This document shows, in pieces, positions 45,521 through 58,500 of a DNA stretch of 64,000 bases; the first letter of the stretch is position 1, and every line of letters begins with the position of its first letter. The position numbers were made by a program, and so were the translations under genes. The DNA is from Ficedula albicollis (lineage: Eukaryota; Chordata; Aves; Passeriformes; Muscicapidae), in NCBI RefSeq assembly GCF_000247815.1, contig NC_021683.1, positions 14,711,409 through 14,775,408 on the forward strand. The letters are read 5' to 3'. The notes beneath the pieces were generated by a model. That model searched no databases, had not been told where the DNA came from, and saw nothing but the letters and a program-made list of their open reading frames with translations.

Positions 45521-46463
45521 GTGCCTAGTATTAAAGTGAAGTAGACCGCTCAAAAATTGGGAACAGGTTATCAAGACAAATATTTTAAAAGCAAGATCTA
45601 CTTTATTGGGAAAACCTCTCAAGAGAAGGAGTAGAAGATTCTTCACACAGCTCTTCGCAAAATGAGGTTGGTCAAAAGTAATCAGTCTTGGCTCAGTGCT
45701 GCACTAACTAGGTAATAGAAGACAGCCTCAGGTCTTTTCCATGTCTAATTATTATGCTTCCATGAATATTCTCCAAATTCAGGTCACTCAAATCATTAGG
45801 TGCTGATCACAGATGAACATTTCCTAGCCTGATTTGCATTTTGCAGCATGTGCTCATAGGTTTTAGGAAACATGGATGAAAATTTAGGATTTGTGGATGG
45901 AAGAGCTGAGCTAACTCTGTTTTATTGAAGATTGAAGGCCAGCAATTGTCCAATGTGCCTGAAGCTCTAAGAAACACAACTTTGAATTTCCCCTAAGTGA
46001 ATAGTTGGTGCTCGGTCTTGAAACAATGGTTCCAATCTTCTAATTTTAAAGTTTCCAAAATTTCTGTTCACAAGTTTTTCTTCTAGAATTTCTCATGCTA
46101 AACAAGAATAAACAAACTGTTCCCACAGGCACAGTATTTAGAGCTCAGCATACTGGTTCTTTCATGGGGAGTGATGAAATTAATAGATCTGTTGTTAATC
46201 TACCCAGCAGACTGCAAAGGAGAAGTTTCCAACAGTAAAGTCACTTTTGCAGAGCAATGTTCCTGAGAACACAAAGGCTAGTTTAGTTTTGAACATGCTA
46301 GCATCTCATTTCAAGAAACACTTTGCTTCTTGAAGATAAAGTTAGGCATTTCTGGTATTGGTAGAACATTTAACCCCTAGGAGAACACTGTTAGTATAAA
46401 ATTCCCTTTGTGTGCTTTTTGTTCTGTTCCAGACTGGTTATGGGCTTTGGTAATTCGATGGTG
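45521..46463 (+). repeat. 943-bp tandem duplication, copy 2
   Basis: A direct repeat of the preceding 943 bp at an offset of exactly 943. After its end the sequence continues ATGATAAAATG, unlike the GTGCCTAG that follows copy 1. Lack of visible divergence means a very recent duplication, ongoing homogenisation, or false duplication in assembly, to which the nearby TA microsatellite could contribute. Confidence 0.95.
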
Positions 46464-48133
46464 ATGATAAAATGTGTATGTTACCCTACTGCAGTTTGGT
46501 TTCTGTTTCTCATTGTTGTATGTAGCATCAAAAACAATTTTTGTACCCATTTGCTATGACAGCTGATTTTAAATTTCTTCCTATCTCGTTTCTATTGTGA
46601 ATTCTGCCACAAGAAAAAGCTGGGCTTATGTTTTTCTGGTCCAGCAAAAAACATCTTCCAATTTAGTCCTGCTAGCACAGCCTCAAAAGCTCTTTATATT
46701 TACAATGAGACCCTTGTAGGCAGAGCATAAGAGCAGCTTATATAAAATAGAAATATCCAAGGGTCTTTAGGATATGCTTTGAAAGGATCTTGGAGTTTTA
46801 GTTTTGCTGTTGATCTCAAAAGTCTCCAGTAATGAATACAAAGAACTTTTTCTATAATAACTGGCTCTGCCTACCTGGTCATGCACCCAAGTCAGAATAT
46901 ATCTCAGAAAGTACATTTATACTGCAGTCTTGGTTAAAGCCCCACAGATGAGGGAAAGCTGCATAGAAGAATGGTTGTGAAGCTAAACATTCACCAAAAG
47001 ATGACCTTAAGAGTTTTGCATTTGAAATTCCACTCATGAGGCAGAGAGAGGTTATAAAAGCAGAGGAGGATTAAAAGGCTCTTGGCTGCTTGGGCTGTGA
47101 GTGCAGCTGGCTGAGAGCCTCCTGAGCACCAATCTCCCTGTGCAGCTCCTCACCCTCTTCCTCTGCATTCCACACAAACACACCAGCCTGTATTTTCTAT
47201 CTAGAATAATAATCCATGGAATACCACAGGTATCCTGTCCAGCCTCCCTGCCAAGCCCAGCTCCCTTGCCTGTGACCCTCCCAGGCCATCATTCACTCCA
47301 GGCGTTCACAGCTTGCCAGGGCTTTCATTTTGGTTTTGTGACAAGGTTTATGGCTTCATTTCAGACATGTGAGACCTCCCCAGGCCTGCCTGACTCATCC
47401 CGGGATGGGCAGAAAAGCAGCAGATAGATAGAAAAGAGCATCCCCCATCCCACTTGGCCAGGGCTCTGACATCTGACAATCACAAGAGTGCATTGTGCAG
47501 CAATCCTGTGGCTGCAGAGCCAGCTGATGTCACACACTGAGCTGCTGCCACAGACTGAAAGGGTGCTCTGGAAAACTGGACTCTGGAAACGGGTGGTGGT
47601 GCTGCCTTGGGACTGCAAAAGCCCTCAGTCCTCTCTCAGACCTAGCAGTGAGAAATGTCACAGGATCTTGAACGATGATCTGAGCTTTAAAAACTAATAC
47701 AAAACCCATGCTGGGTCCATTTTTTAAAACTACTTGAAGCATCATGTATCAAAGTAACTGGAAGCTAAGCTGAGGGAAAACCTTTTGTTTTTTGCTAAGC
47801 AAATTCATTGCAGCTTAACTGGGAAAAGTTCGCAGGAACATTTTTCAGTGCGAGACTTGCCCAAATTTGTCACATTTCATGAATGTGCTGTCAAGATGAA
47901 AAATGTCACCAAGAAATCAGCTACAGAAATTCAGGAACATGGGAATTGGATAGTTTTGGGGTTTTTTTTTCCATGGGAGAAGGAGCCATGGTTTTACTGC
48001 TTCTGAGGTTTGTGTCTGCTTCTTCATAGTTTGAATTGAGAGTAGTAGGAAGAGCTAAGCCAAGCCTGGAGTCAGGCAGTGTGGGTGCTGCTCTGGCTCT
48101 GTGGGAGCCAGAGGGGTTAATTTCAGAAGAACC

Positions 48134-48188
48134 AATATAATATATTTATATTATATATATTATATATTTATATAATATATTTAATAAT
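48134..48188. repeat. AT-only low-complexity repeat
   Basis: Fifty-five bases of A and T in TATATTTATA and ATATAATATA units, partly self-complementary and able to extrude as an imperfect hairpin. An older, more interrupted relative of the TA microsatellite type. Confidence 0.85.
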
Positions 48189-51100
48189 CTGTCTGTGTCT
48201 ACCACCTAATATGTTAAGGTCACTGTACTCTCAGTAGTGTCTAGGGATGATGGAAACCTGGTTTATAGTTAGTGGTGTTCTTTGGTCCTTATTTGGTGTT
48301 CAGTGGTTGTCTTTGGTGATTTAACCTGAAAAGAGCTTGGAAATTCACTCATGAAATTAAAAGGATTTTCATATTGACCTTCAGTGACAACCTGGGTCTG
48401 CTCTAAAGTCCTTCCCAGGGAAAAGCAGCTATAAATTACAAAGTCCTATAGAATCCACTAAAGGGAAACTGAGCATTTTTTCCCTACCCCTGAAACTTCT
48501 CTATAAACTTAAGTATCCTGAAACCTACATACATGTGCTCTTCTCTTTGGCAAGGCCCACTGAAAGAGACAAAATTTATTTTAGCTGGGTTAAAAATGAA
48601 AATAAGCATGTATGATTTTTAAATTACTGGTGATTGTAAGAAATGAGCAGGTAACTCTGTCAGATCTGTAGGATCAGGTTAGATATTCATCTGTAACTAT
48701 TGGCATACTTTGATTTTTTACTTTCCAGTGTGGACCTCTGCCATAGCTGTGAGAGGGAGATCAGAGGACCCCTCTGTGCAGAAGCTGAAGAGCAGATCCT
48801 ATGAAGGAAGAGAAATCTGGCCATTCTAGCAGGGACTTTGATCTGAGTGGAGGCAGCTGTATTCTGTAAATTGTCTCTGAAAAAAACATCAGAAGTGTAT
48901 TCTCCAATTATTCACTGAGTGGAACTTTCCTATTGCAGTAGCTATCATGCCTGTGACATAAAGCTGTGAGAGAGTCATGTTATAGAGTTCAAGCATCCTA
49001 TTTATATTAATTTTTTCAGATTTGTTTCCTCTACCTTCTGATTAAAATGTGTAGCCATTGTGATAGAGGTGCCCTGCTGGAGCTTCTTCTTTCATATGAA
49101 GGCACCGATAATGTCAAGAAAACAAATGGAAGAGAAAAGCTGTCTGATTGAAAGTAAATACTTAGAGCAGTTTCAGCAGTCCTTTGGGTGGGAGCTAATA
49201 TAAAGTTGCTTAGTAAATCAGTAAACAAGTTAAAATGTGCACAAAAAAGATAAAGAAGTAGAATGCCATCTGAAATTAAGGGCTCCCAGGAAATAAATCA
49301 AACAATCAAATGTGTGAGGAGCTGGGCAGAATCTCAATCCCCTGTGCTGCAGAAGGCACAGACAACTCTCACACTTCTACATCTCTGAAGTTTTTGGTCT
49401 TAATTGTAAACATTTTGTAGTTCTGCCAAAACTTACTTAACCTTTATGGCCAGTGTGCCTTGATGACAGACCTCTCTTTGGAGGATTGAAGAGAATTTGA
49501 ATTTTTGCCATTAGCACTGTCCCAGTAACTGCTACAAGGCTCATACCTAGGTTTGATATTTATGTGTTTTGGGTAGATTAATGATAATGATAAAAGTTTT
49601 TCAGAGCTGCACTTTTCCACAGTTTACAAAAGGTATTCATTTCAACTAAACAGGTAAAACTGCAATAAAGCTATGTCTCTAATAGAACTTAGACTTTAAA
49701 AAGGCAGAAATCTGTAGCTTAGTTTCTGTGGAAACTGAGCACTCAGAAACCCACTGTGCACCTTTGAGAAATCTGTAATAATGCTTAAGCTGCTATTGCC
49801 CCATTTTTGCATCCCTAGCAGAGTCTCATGATTTGGATTGGGCTTATGTATATCTTTTGGCTTGTAGGAGGCATGTAGTGAGCCTTATTTCAAGTGTTTG
49901 AAGCTAGATGCGATTTTTTTTTAATATTTATCATACTAGAATATTCTCTCATTAATAGTTGAAGCATTATGATGGGGAAGTGTTTGACACTCATGTGCTC
50001 ATGCTGTGTTTGCAGACAGGATGATCCTCATTTTGAGGAAATCCACCTTCAGCACAGTTTCACCTGGCTCCAATGGATCTATCTGGATCTAGGGAAGTTC
50101 AGGCTTTAAATGGATGGCCCAGGTGTCTTGTTTGAAAACTTATAAACAGCAGTGTTTACAGCTGTTTAAGACACTGGAATTTTGCTTAGAAATTAAATCA
50201 GATCAGGGAAAAAAAGTCGAAGAACAAGCTGTATGTGTGTTTACAGGCTGAGCAGGTCAGGCTTTCCTCTGGAATTAGAGGGAAGGACTGGGCCAGTTTG
50301 CAGCCTTCTGGGGCTCCCCTGCTCACCAGTGGAAGTTGCACAGGTGAATGCTCCCAAGAGAAAAACGCTGCTCTGGAAGGCTGGGGACATTTGCCCTCGT
50401 GGTGTCTCAGACTGACAGAGTGTGGCATCCCAGCCCTGTGTGCTGTGGCCGGACACCAGCCTGGAGGAAATGCTGGCAGCCTACGCGCCCCCGTGCAGCC
50501 CCACCGCTCCCTTGCCACAGAGGCTGTGCTGCGGCACGCAAGTGCTGTGTTTTGGATTTGATCCATTGAAAATCCTCCTCTGCAAAACCAGTTTAGGTGT
50601 CCATTTCCTCCTTTGTGCCTTGGCAAAATCCGAGCGGTGTTTTGTTTTTCTTTACTGTCAGTGTGCTTCGTGTATCTTTCACACCACGAGCAAAAGCAAG
50701 TGTCCAGCAGCTTGACAAAAAATGCTTTCCTTTGCTCTCCTGTATCCTGAGCAGCCCAAAGGGGCAGTGCCAGTCCCTGTGTGTGCTGTTCTTGTGTCAG
50801 CTCTGGATCCAGCCTTATGGTGATTAGTGACCCCTGCGCTCATCGTATGCACCAGAAACTTCTTCTAGACCAGAGAACTAAACTTCTGTCAAGCACTGCA
50901 TGAAGCAATCAGTGTGTCTGAGCAATTCTGCCTGGTTAGCCCTTTGGTGAAGACTAGAATAAATAATGATGGGAGGCCTTTCAGTCAGCCATAACCACGC
51001 TCTGTGGGGTGGTCAACAGGACCAGGGACTTGGCCAAAGCCTTTAACCACTCATCCAAACCAATTTGCTCTCTCTCTCAAATGTTCCAGGATTTGAAAGC

Positions 51101-52870
51101 TTTTTGAACAAAGAATAAAAGTTTACAAAATACACCCTTTCTAAATGAGTTCAACAAAGCTCTCACAGAAAGCAGAATTTATGATGTAGTCATGTTTTCT
51201 AAGTCATTGTGGCTTTGTGCATAAAACTGTATAAGGAATTTAAATCTTCCTGAATTAAGCTGAACTTGAAAATGTTGTAATTACAAATGCTCCTTTTATT
51301 CCCAAAGATAGGAAAAGGAATTCTTACTACTTGGTGTCCTTTTTATTCTTTTTATATTTCAACAGCGTTAAGTATCTAGATTATGTCTCAAAATACGCAT
51401 AGACTATATAGGTGAACTGCATGTTCAACAAATCCAACTTTCAGAGAAGCAATTGGTACGGAACTGGGTTTTTTTCCTCTGTGATTAATCCCAAATCATG
51501 AAGTTGTCTGTCTCAGGCCTTGAAAATTCATTCTACACGCAGATATGTTTTCTAATATTGAGCATGCAGATGTGACTACTGCAGTTTATCTTTTAGTTTT
51601 TGTCCTGTTCAGTATTGCTGCACACCACTGCCATTGAATCACATTATTTTATTTCCTTTTCTTTCCCTTTTTCTTTACTCAAAATGAATTGAAAAATGAC
51701 ATTAAATTAATATTTGTGCTTACTGCAAGCCACATCTTTCCTCCTCATATCATGCAGTTTCCAATTATGTTACTGGCATTTAATGAACTGGAAGTATTCA
51801 AGATAATAATTTGATTCCGTTATTAAGGAGAAAATAATTTTGTCATAGAATAGCTAATTTGTAGAGTATAGTAGTTATGTTTGTATATTTTATTTTCTTG
51901 GGGATTAATGAAATGTTTGTGAACTGGCTCACAATTTCCTAATCTATTCTGCCATCAGAAATAGTTAATAAATAGTACAAGTAAGCAAAAAGCTGACAGG
52001 CTGTGGATTGTTTCTGAAGCAAGTGTTGAAATTCTGTTTTCAGACTGCATGTTTATTCAAGAAAAATAGTTGTGGAAGGGGTTTTTTTTGTTTGTTTGGT
52101 TTTTTTAAGAGTCTGTGATATCAATCACAACCTACCTGTTAGGCATAGCTTAATCAACAATCACATAATGAGATCAAATATGCTCGATCAGAAAAATCTG
52201 TTTGTGCCTGCTGTTGCTTCTGCCTGGAGCTCTGGGCAAGTTATATAGTACACCTCTATTTCAGTACCCCCTGAACATCAAATTATCTACATTTTCATCA
52301 GGTATTAGGCAAAACTCTTGGTAAAATCTTGCCAGAATTTAGTAAACATAAATGGAAAAGGAAAATTTATTTCTAGCAAAGTATTGGCATGTTTAAATCA
52401 ACAACACTTTTCTGGACATGCATTTTTGGGAATGGAAATTAATCTTAAAATAGAAATTTGTTCTTTTAAGTACATAGTGTTTTATGAATTCTCATGGATT
52501 CCTGCTTTCTTTACAGATCTGTTCTGGCATAAAATCTCAGTTTGTTAACACGTCCATCGTGTAGTGGGAGAGAATTCTATTTGGTAGTAACTTCTCTATT
52601 TTCATCCCATAATTTCAGAATTAATGCTGGTTCCACAGACCTGGGTAATCACCATTCAGAGATAATCCTCTCTGCTCCATCCATTCCCCACCATGCAGGA
52701 TGACACAGAATTTGGTGGGTTTGCTGTTGTCAGGTTTTGATCCCCTCCTTTCTGATGACACACTTAACCCCTCTGTTACTTTAAGGAGGCTTTCATTTCG
52801 TGTCCTGCCTCGCCTGCCCTGCCCTCTCTGCTCTGGACTTGCAGCTCAGCTTGGCCTCTGGCCACAGAGG

Positions 52871-52945
52871 TGGGGCAGAGTGTCACAAGTGGCCACAACT
52901 GGAACAGAGATTGTCACAAGTGGCCACAAGTGGGGCAGAGATTGC
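52871..52945 (+). repeat. 31-bp minisatellite, about 2.3 copies
   Basis: TCACAAGTGGCCACAA starts at 52883 and again at 52914, a period of 31. The flanking GGGGCAGAG and GGAACAGAG parts align with it, and a third partial GGGGCAGAGATTG follows. It lies in a GC-rich block. Confidence 0.85.
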
Positions 52946-55116
52946 CACCCCCTGGGAGGAGCAGGCACAGAGCTGCTGTGCCTGTTGCACACTGGGCTTT
53001 TTGTTTGCGTGTCACTGTAGCTTAGCCTCATGTTTTAGGTCTTTAGAAATGGTGGTGTGTTTAGCACTGATCAGATTAACGTGACAAAATTAATAAAGTG
53101 CTTTAATACACAGGGCGAAGAGACTGAAGGGAATTGAAATTAGGGAGACAGAAGAACAAAGGCACTTCTTAAATGAACATTTTTAGCAGGAGCTTAACAT
53201 TATAAAGATTAATAGGAATTAATTTGCATATATAATACAGTGTACAGAACACAATTCAAAGTGACTACCAATTCTACAAACACGATTATTGTAAAAGAAG
53301 AGCTACATAAAATAGGCATATCTGTTTTCTTGCCCTGGCCTAGCAGGCGTGCTTGACTAAAGGTACAGCAAGTGCTAGTCATTTCCAGATGTTCTTGTGC
53401 CATGTGCCTTTGTCATGGACTGCACAGGCACAGCCATCCCGTGTGTTGGCTCTACTGTGAGTACTCTGGTTTTATAGCAGATCAAAGTATACCTAGTTAT
53501 AAGTAGTGATTGATAACACCAATAATCAACATTTATAACAATGTTGAGCCAAAAAAAAAAAAAGATAGTCTACTGGTTGGTTGCTTAAGAAAGTCAGAAT
53601 AAAAAAAATCTCACAAGAATCAAGTAATAAGTTTTATGCAATGTCCTGCAGTACATTAACGTGTAAACTTCAGCCCAAAATACACAGGTCAAACTGAATA
53701 GGTTCAGGCTCTGTTTTCTCTTTCCCTCTGAGTATTCCCTGCTCATCTTCTCTCAGTGTAAACTGCTGTACGGATATACCCATTATCTGCCCAGTTGCAG
53801 TGTGTATTTATAGTGCCATAGGAAGGCAAAAGTCTGGGGAGCAACTGCAGTCCAGCTCTGCTCCCAGTGCACTCCTGATCAAAGACCAGCATCCTCCTCT
53901 TGTGTGGAGGTAGATTTCCTTGCTTGATGTGTGCCTTTTGTTTCTAGCCTCTGTAAACCTCTGTCCTCACAGGATGCTCCAGTACCCCTGCATTGGCACA
54001 ATCTGCCTTGTTACCTTGGGCGAGGGGTTGTATAAAGATATTACACAAAAAGCAGTAGAAGGGAGGCAGGACATAATCTCAGGAAGCTTCTATCTGACAA
54101 AGCAAAGTGGCTCACGTGGCAAGAGGTGTGCAGATGTGTCCTCCAGAACAGCTTGTCAGGAAGCAGGCTGCAGTAAAGTGCTGGTTTGTAGGTGCTCTTT
54201 GTGTCAACAAATGACTGGTGGTAGTTTTGGGCAGCGAGCAGATTTTATCCCAGGGCTCAGATAACAGCACCATGAAGCACTAATCTGTGGCATTGGAACG
54301 ACTGCAGAGACATTTAGTATCTGGAAAGATTCCTGATTAGACAGGTGAAGGTTGCTGCACCTATTTGGAGTTACTGTGTGTTTCCTTTTCAAATGCATCC
54401 ATTGCTCTGCAATGCAGCTCAGGGTTTATAGAGAAAAGCTTCTTTGAGCAAAATTTCCTTTTCTATCATCAGAATAAACGTGTCCCCCAGGCCAGGAGTC
54501 CCATGTCTTCAGCCTCTGCGTACAACAGCACTTGGGAGTGGTGCTACTCCACACTTGGATGGAATAGCTGGGTCACAGTTTTAATTTTTAGTTGCATTAT
54601 TTATCATCTTAGAGAACATCTGTGGGTTCTGCAGGTAGCATGCTGCCCTCACCAATTTTCTGCTCTGGAATAAGGAATCCCTCAAAATCCAGGCAAATAC
54701 AGAGTCAGTGGATTGATCCAAGCTGGATCACACCATTAAGGGTAGCCTGTCATTTACAAAATAGGTTTGAGATTGGTTTGTTTGCTGCAGCTGGAAACCT
54801 TCATTTCATTACGCAAATTATTTCTCTGAAAGCTGCTAAGAAGGATTGTGGTCTATAATTAGAATAATACCCCACAGGATTACGTTCACAAATGTAATTA
54901 TATAATCATTTAGAACTAAATTGTGCCATGAAACTACAGGGTTTTTCAAAATGGTACCAGCATTTTTGGAGGGCTCTTTTTAAGACTTTCTGTTGTAATG
55001 CAGTTGCCACAGGCCAATTAGAAAGACTTTCAGTTCAGCTGAGAGCTTCTCCCTCCTTTTCCTATCAACAGTTTGAGATAAATCAAGATTAGAGTTTGTA
55101 TTCAAATATCTGCTGT

Positions 55117-55237
55117 GATTCAGAAGGAGTTTGGTGGCACTGGAATCAGGGGCAGGTGATTTAGAATGAGTTGGTGGGACTGGAATCAGGGGCAGGTGAT
55201 TCAGAACGATTTGGTGGCACTGGAATCAGGGGCAGGT
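55117..55237 (+). repeat. 40-bp minisatellite, 3 copies
   Basis: TGGAATCAGGGGCAGGT occurs at 55141, 55181 and 55221, a 40-bp period. The linking part, GATTCAGAAYGAGTTGGTGGSAC-like, varies at a few positions between copies. The copies have diverged slightly, so this is not an assembly echo. Confidence 0.92.
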
Positions 55238-55528
55238 TTTTTGTTTCCAGTGTTCAAGGCGAGATGGTGGAAGCTGGAGTGTATCTGTGGAAGCCCACAG
55301 AGGAAGGCTGCTCTACACAGGCTCCTTTGGTGCTTCAGTGCTGTTCAGAAGCAGTCCATGAAGTGGTGAAAGGGCCCTTTGGGAAGAAGTGTCCCAGCTC
55401 TGTGGCAGGGAGGCTGTGAGCTGTGTCTGTGTCCCCAGGGGAGGCGATTCCTCTGTGCCCAGAGCCAGCCTGGCTGTCCAGCCTCACCCGAGGATGGCAG
55501 GGTGTTCCTGCGGGGTGGTGCAGCTGCA

Positions 55529-55562
55529 CTGTCCCTGTTCTGTCCCTGTCCTGTCCCTGTCC
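55529..55562 (+). repeat. 11-bp tandem repeat (CTGTCCCTGTC), 3 copies
   Basis: Three successive CTGTCCCTGTY units fill this stretch of a GC-rich block. A small slippage array. Confidence 0.88.
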
Positions 55563-58500
55563 TCCTTGCAGCCGTGCCCAGGACAGCCTTTGGATGCACT
55601 GTGATGGGAATGTGAGTACATTGATCCCTTTGCGTGCCTGAACCTGTGTAAAATGTGTCATTGCAGCTCGTGGATGAACATTGACACAAAACTATTTCAC
55701 ACTAAATTAGTTTCACTGCTCTCCTGCCTGAAATGAATCACAAATACAAAGGGAAAAAGTTTTGCTTTTCTGCCTCCTATTTGCAGAGCCTTTTTTATGA
55801 GCACTTTTATTAACACTGTTGATGTGACATCAAGTTGAATCCTCTTTTACATAGGTTTCCTCACTTACAGTGTCTTGTCTCTTGCACAGACAAAACTGTA
55901 GCAGAAGGTTTGTTTAGTGCAGTAAAACTCCAGATATAAGAGCACCACATTGCCCTGTTTTATTAGGCATTCATCCACTGTCCTTTCAGGTTGCAAACCC
56001 TCAGTTAGTGAGTCAATGGGCAATAGCAGGGCAAACTAATGAGGTTCTACAATATTTGCAACCTGAGAAAGGCAAATATTTCACAGAGCTCTCCAATTAT
56101 CTCTGGTAGCCTTGTACACTTCTAATGAGCACAAGGTAATCAGCCTGTCTCTTCACTGTATTAACAAGAGCCACTTAAAATTCTCTGGGATTCCTGTGGA
56201 GAACTGATATATGGACCCAAACGGATAAATAAAGAGGTCGTGCAATTACCACTTCAAGGACTTCAAGGGCTGCCATGCTACTCCCTGGGCTGGCTGTCTC
56301 TGCCTGTGGTGTGTTTTGTTGGTGCCTTTATTGTATGCAAACTAAAGATGGTGATTTTGGAGTCTGCAAGGGTGCTTTAGCAGCAGTTTAATCCAGCTGC
56401 TGTGAGACTACAAAATCATTCTCCTCCCAGACAGCATCTCCTAACAAGGTGTTCAGCTGCCAGTTCACAGCTCAAGCAGTGCAAGTGGGCAAGAAACAGG
56501 ATGTCAGAAAATACAAACCTGAAAACACCAGGAGCTGCTGGCTGGGCTTTTAGCATCCCATCCCTTGTCAGGGAGAGCAGGAGGATCTCAGGAAGCAGGG
56601 AGCACAGCACAATGATCACTTGCTTTGGGAGGCAGTCTCCTTTCCCACAAACTCCCATGGGAAGGAGTGTCCAGGACAAGAGCTGAAGCTGTGGAAATAG
56701 GGAACACCACAGAAGCATGTGGAGTGGTAGGAAGAGCTAGATGTGTTCTTGTTTATCATCTACCTTAACACCCTGGAGACTAAAGATGAAGAATACAAAT
56801 TAAATGTTAAATGCTTCTGATCAGCAACAATAGCTATATTTGTTTGAGATCTTTTAAAGTAAGGACAGGAAAAATTGTTCTCAAATAGATTTTTCCTCTG
56901 AGTTGGAATGTACAGAAATTTAATACTCAACAGGAACTTGGAAAGAGAATTTGTGAACAGTCTCCTTTCCAAAAGTCTGTGTCATAGTGAAACCCATTTA
57001 TAAGCAGATGTTTACAGAAAAAAAAATATCAGTCATTTTAAAAATGTGAACTGACAGCCAGTATCCTTTCTAATTCCCTAATCTGCAGCTGTGCTGAATT
57101 CAAACATGCACTTTTGGATGCTCAGGAGATTGGTACTGAGGTATGTTCTTCCACTTCTACTACCCAGTACCCCATGGACTTAAAGTTACACCACATGGCT
57201 GTATCTCCTTACAATTCATACCACACATCAGTTTAGGGTTTTTCTAATCACACTAACACAGCCCAGCTGGGGGACAATGCACTGGAACTCTGCTGTTCCT
57301 GTAAGAGAACCAGAATTGCACAGCTGAGGTTTTCAGTGTCTTTGTCTTGAACCAGGAGGCTGAGGGGACACGTCCCTGACCTGTCCCTCCTGTTTTACAG
57401 TCACTTAGTGCCTGGTGAGGTGTGGGTGGCACTGCAGCTCCCACTGGGCAAACACCTCAGTCCAACACCAGCCCAGCCACCTCCTCTCTGTCCCTGCTGG
57501 CTCAGTGGAGCCCTGGGAATTTCAATCCTCACACAGCACCAAGAATATCACAATTCTGTCTAAAGTGCAAGTAAAAAGCTTCATCCAGCAATGCAGGAGC
57601 TCCAGGATTTGCTGCTGAGAAAGTTCAAAGCTGAGAGGCAGCCAGAAAGACCTGGGAGTGTCATGAGGCACCAGCTCAGAGGGCTGAAGTGGAGCCAGCA
57701 AGGGCAGCAATCTGGGGAGAATAAGGAGAAAAATAAATATTAATATGAGTGAAGTGTTGTGCCTGTGTATAAAAGCTCGGCTGTAATCTTGTGATACCTT
57801 TTCCTTTGGCTTATGATGACATTAGGCTCTCTAAAGGTTTATTATGTGCAGCTGGATGTACATCAGTCTATTTATTAGTCATCACAAGGTTGTTGACATT
57901 ATTTCCACAGTGCTTTTACATTAAGAGCTTACTGAAATGATATATTTGTTAGGGTACCAAAGTAATTTCCTCATATCAGGACAGCTTAGAAATACAGGGA
58001 CCTAAGCTGTTGCTGTAATGAATTTTCTGCCTCTCACAGGGATATTTATCCAATCTGTTCTGTAAACAGAGAAATTAGTTCAGACTTGTGCAAATGCTTT
58101 AATTACACTTAACTGGATTAATGGCTCTACTCTGAGGAAATGTTGTTTCCTTAGACAGAACAGTTTGACCAGGTCAACAATGTATTTTTAAATTCAGCCT
58201 GATGCCTCTGGCCACAGCAGGGCTGTGTGAGCTGTGCTGCTGGTGAAGCACTCGCTGGCCCTGAGCACTTGGGCTGGGATGTGAGGATCTGTGGCATGAA
58301 GGACTGTTTGGAACTAGGGTTTGTGACAACTCCAGGCTGCCTGCATCTTCCAAAAACACCCTTTGGCCCTGAGAAGGGTTGGATTTCTAACACCACCTTG
58401 CCCTCATCTTCTCATTTAATTTCTACAGCAGCTTCCTGCTCAATATGCTCCTTTTAGAGTTGTATTGAAGCATTTCTATTTCATTTTTCACCTCAGTGAA

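Larger units (their letters stand above)
46464..55116. other. Gene-free unique sequence
   Basis: No gene recognised. GC-rich blocks occur at 47080-47660, 50240-50560 (with a few clustered CpGs, too short for a CpG island) and 52790-53000. A 13-A run is at 53551-53563. AT-rich, ATTA-rich DNA at about 51640-51900 resembles a conserved non-coding element. Frames of around 110-140 codons at 50200-50630 and 53920-54264 match no family I know. Confidence 0.65.

Noticed and set aside
50198..50630. Minus-strand frame of 142 codons and overlapping plus-strand frames as a gene
   Set aside because: Open on both strands because of local GC content; no recognisable domain or conserved motif.
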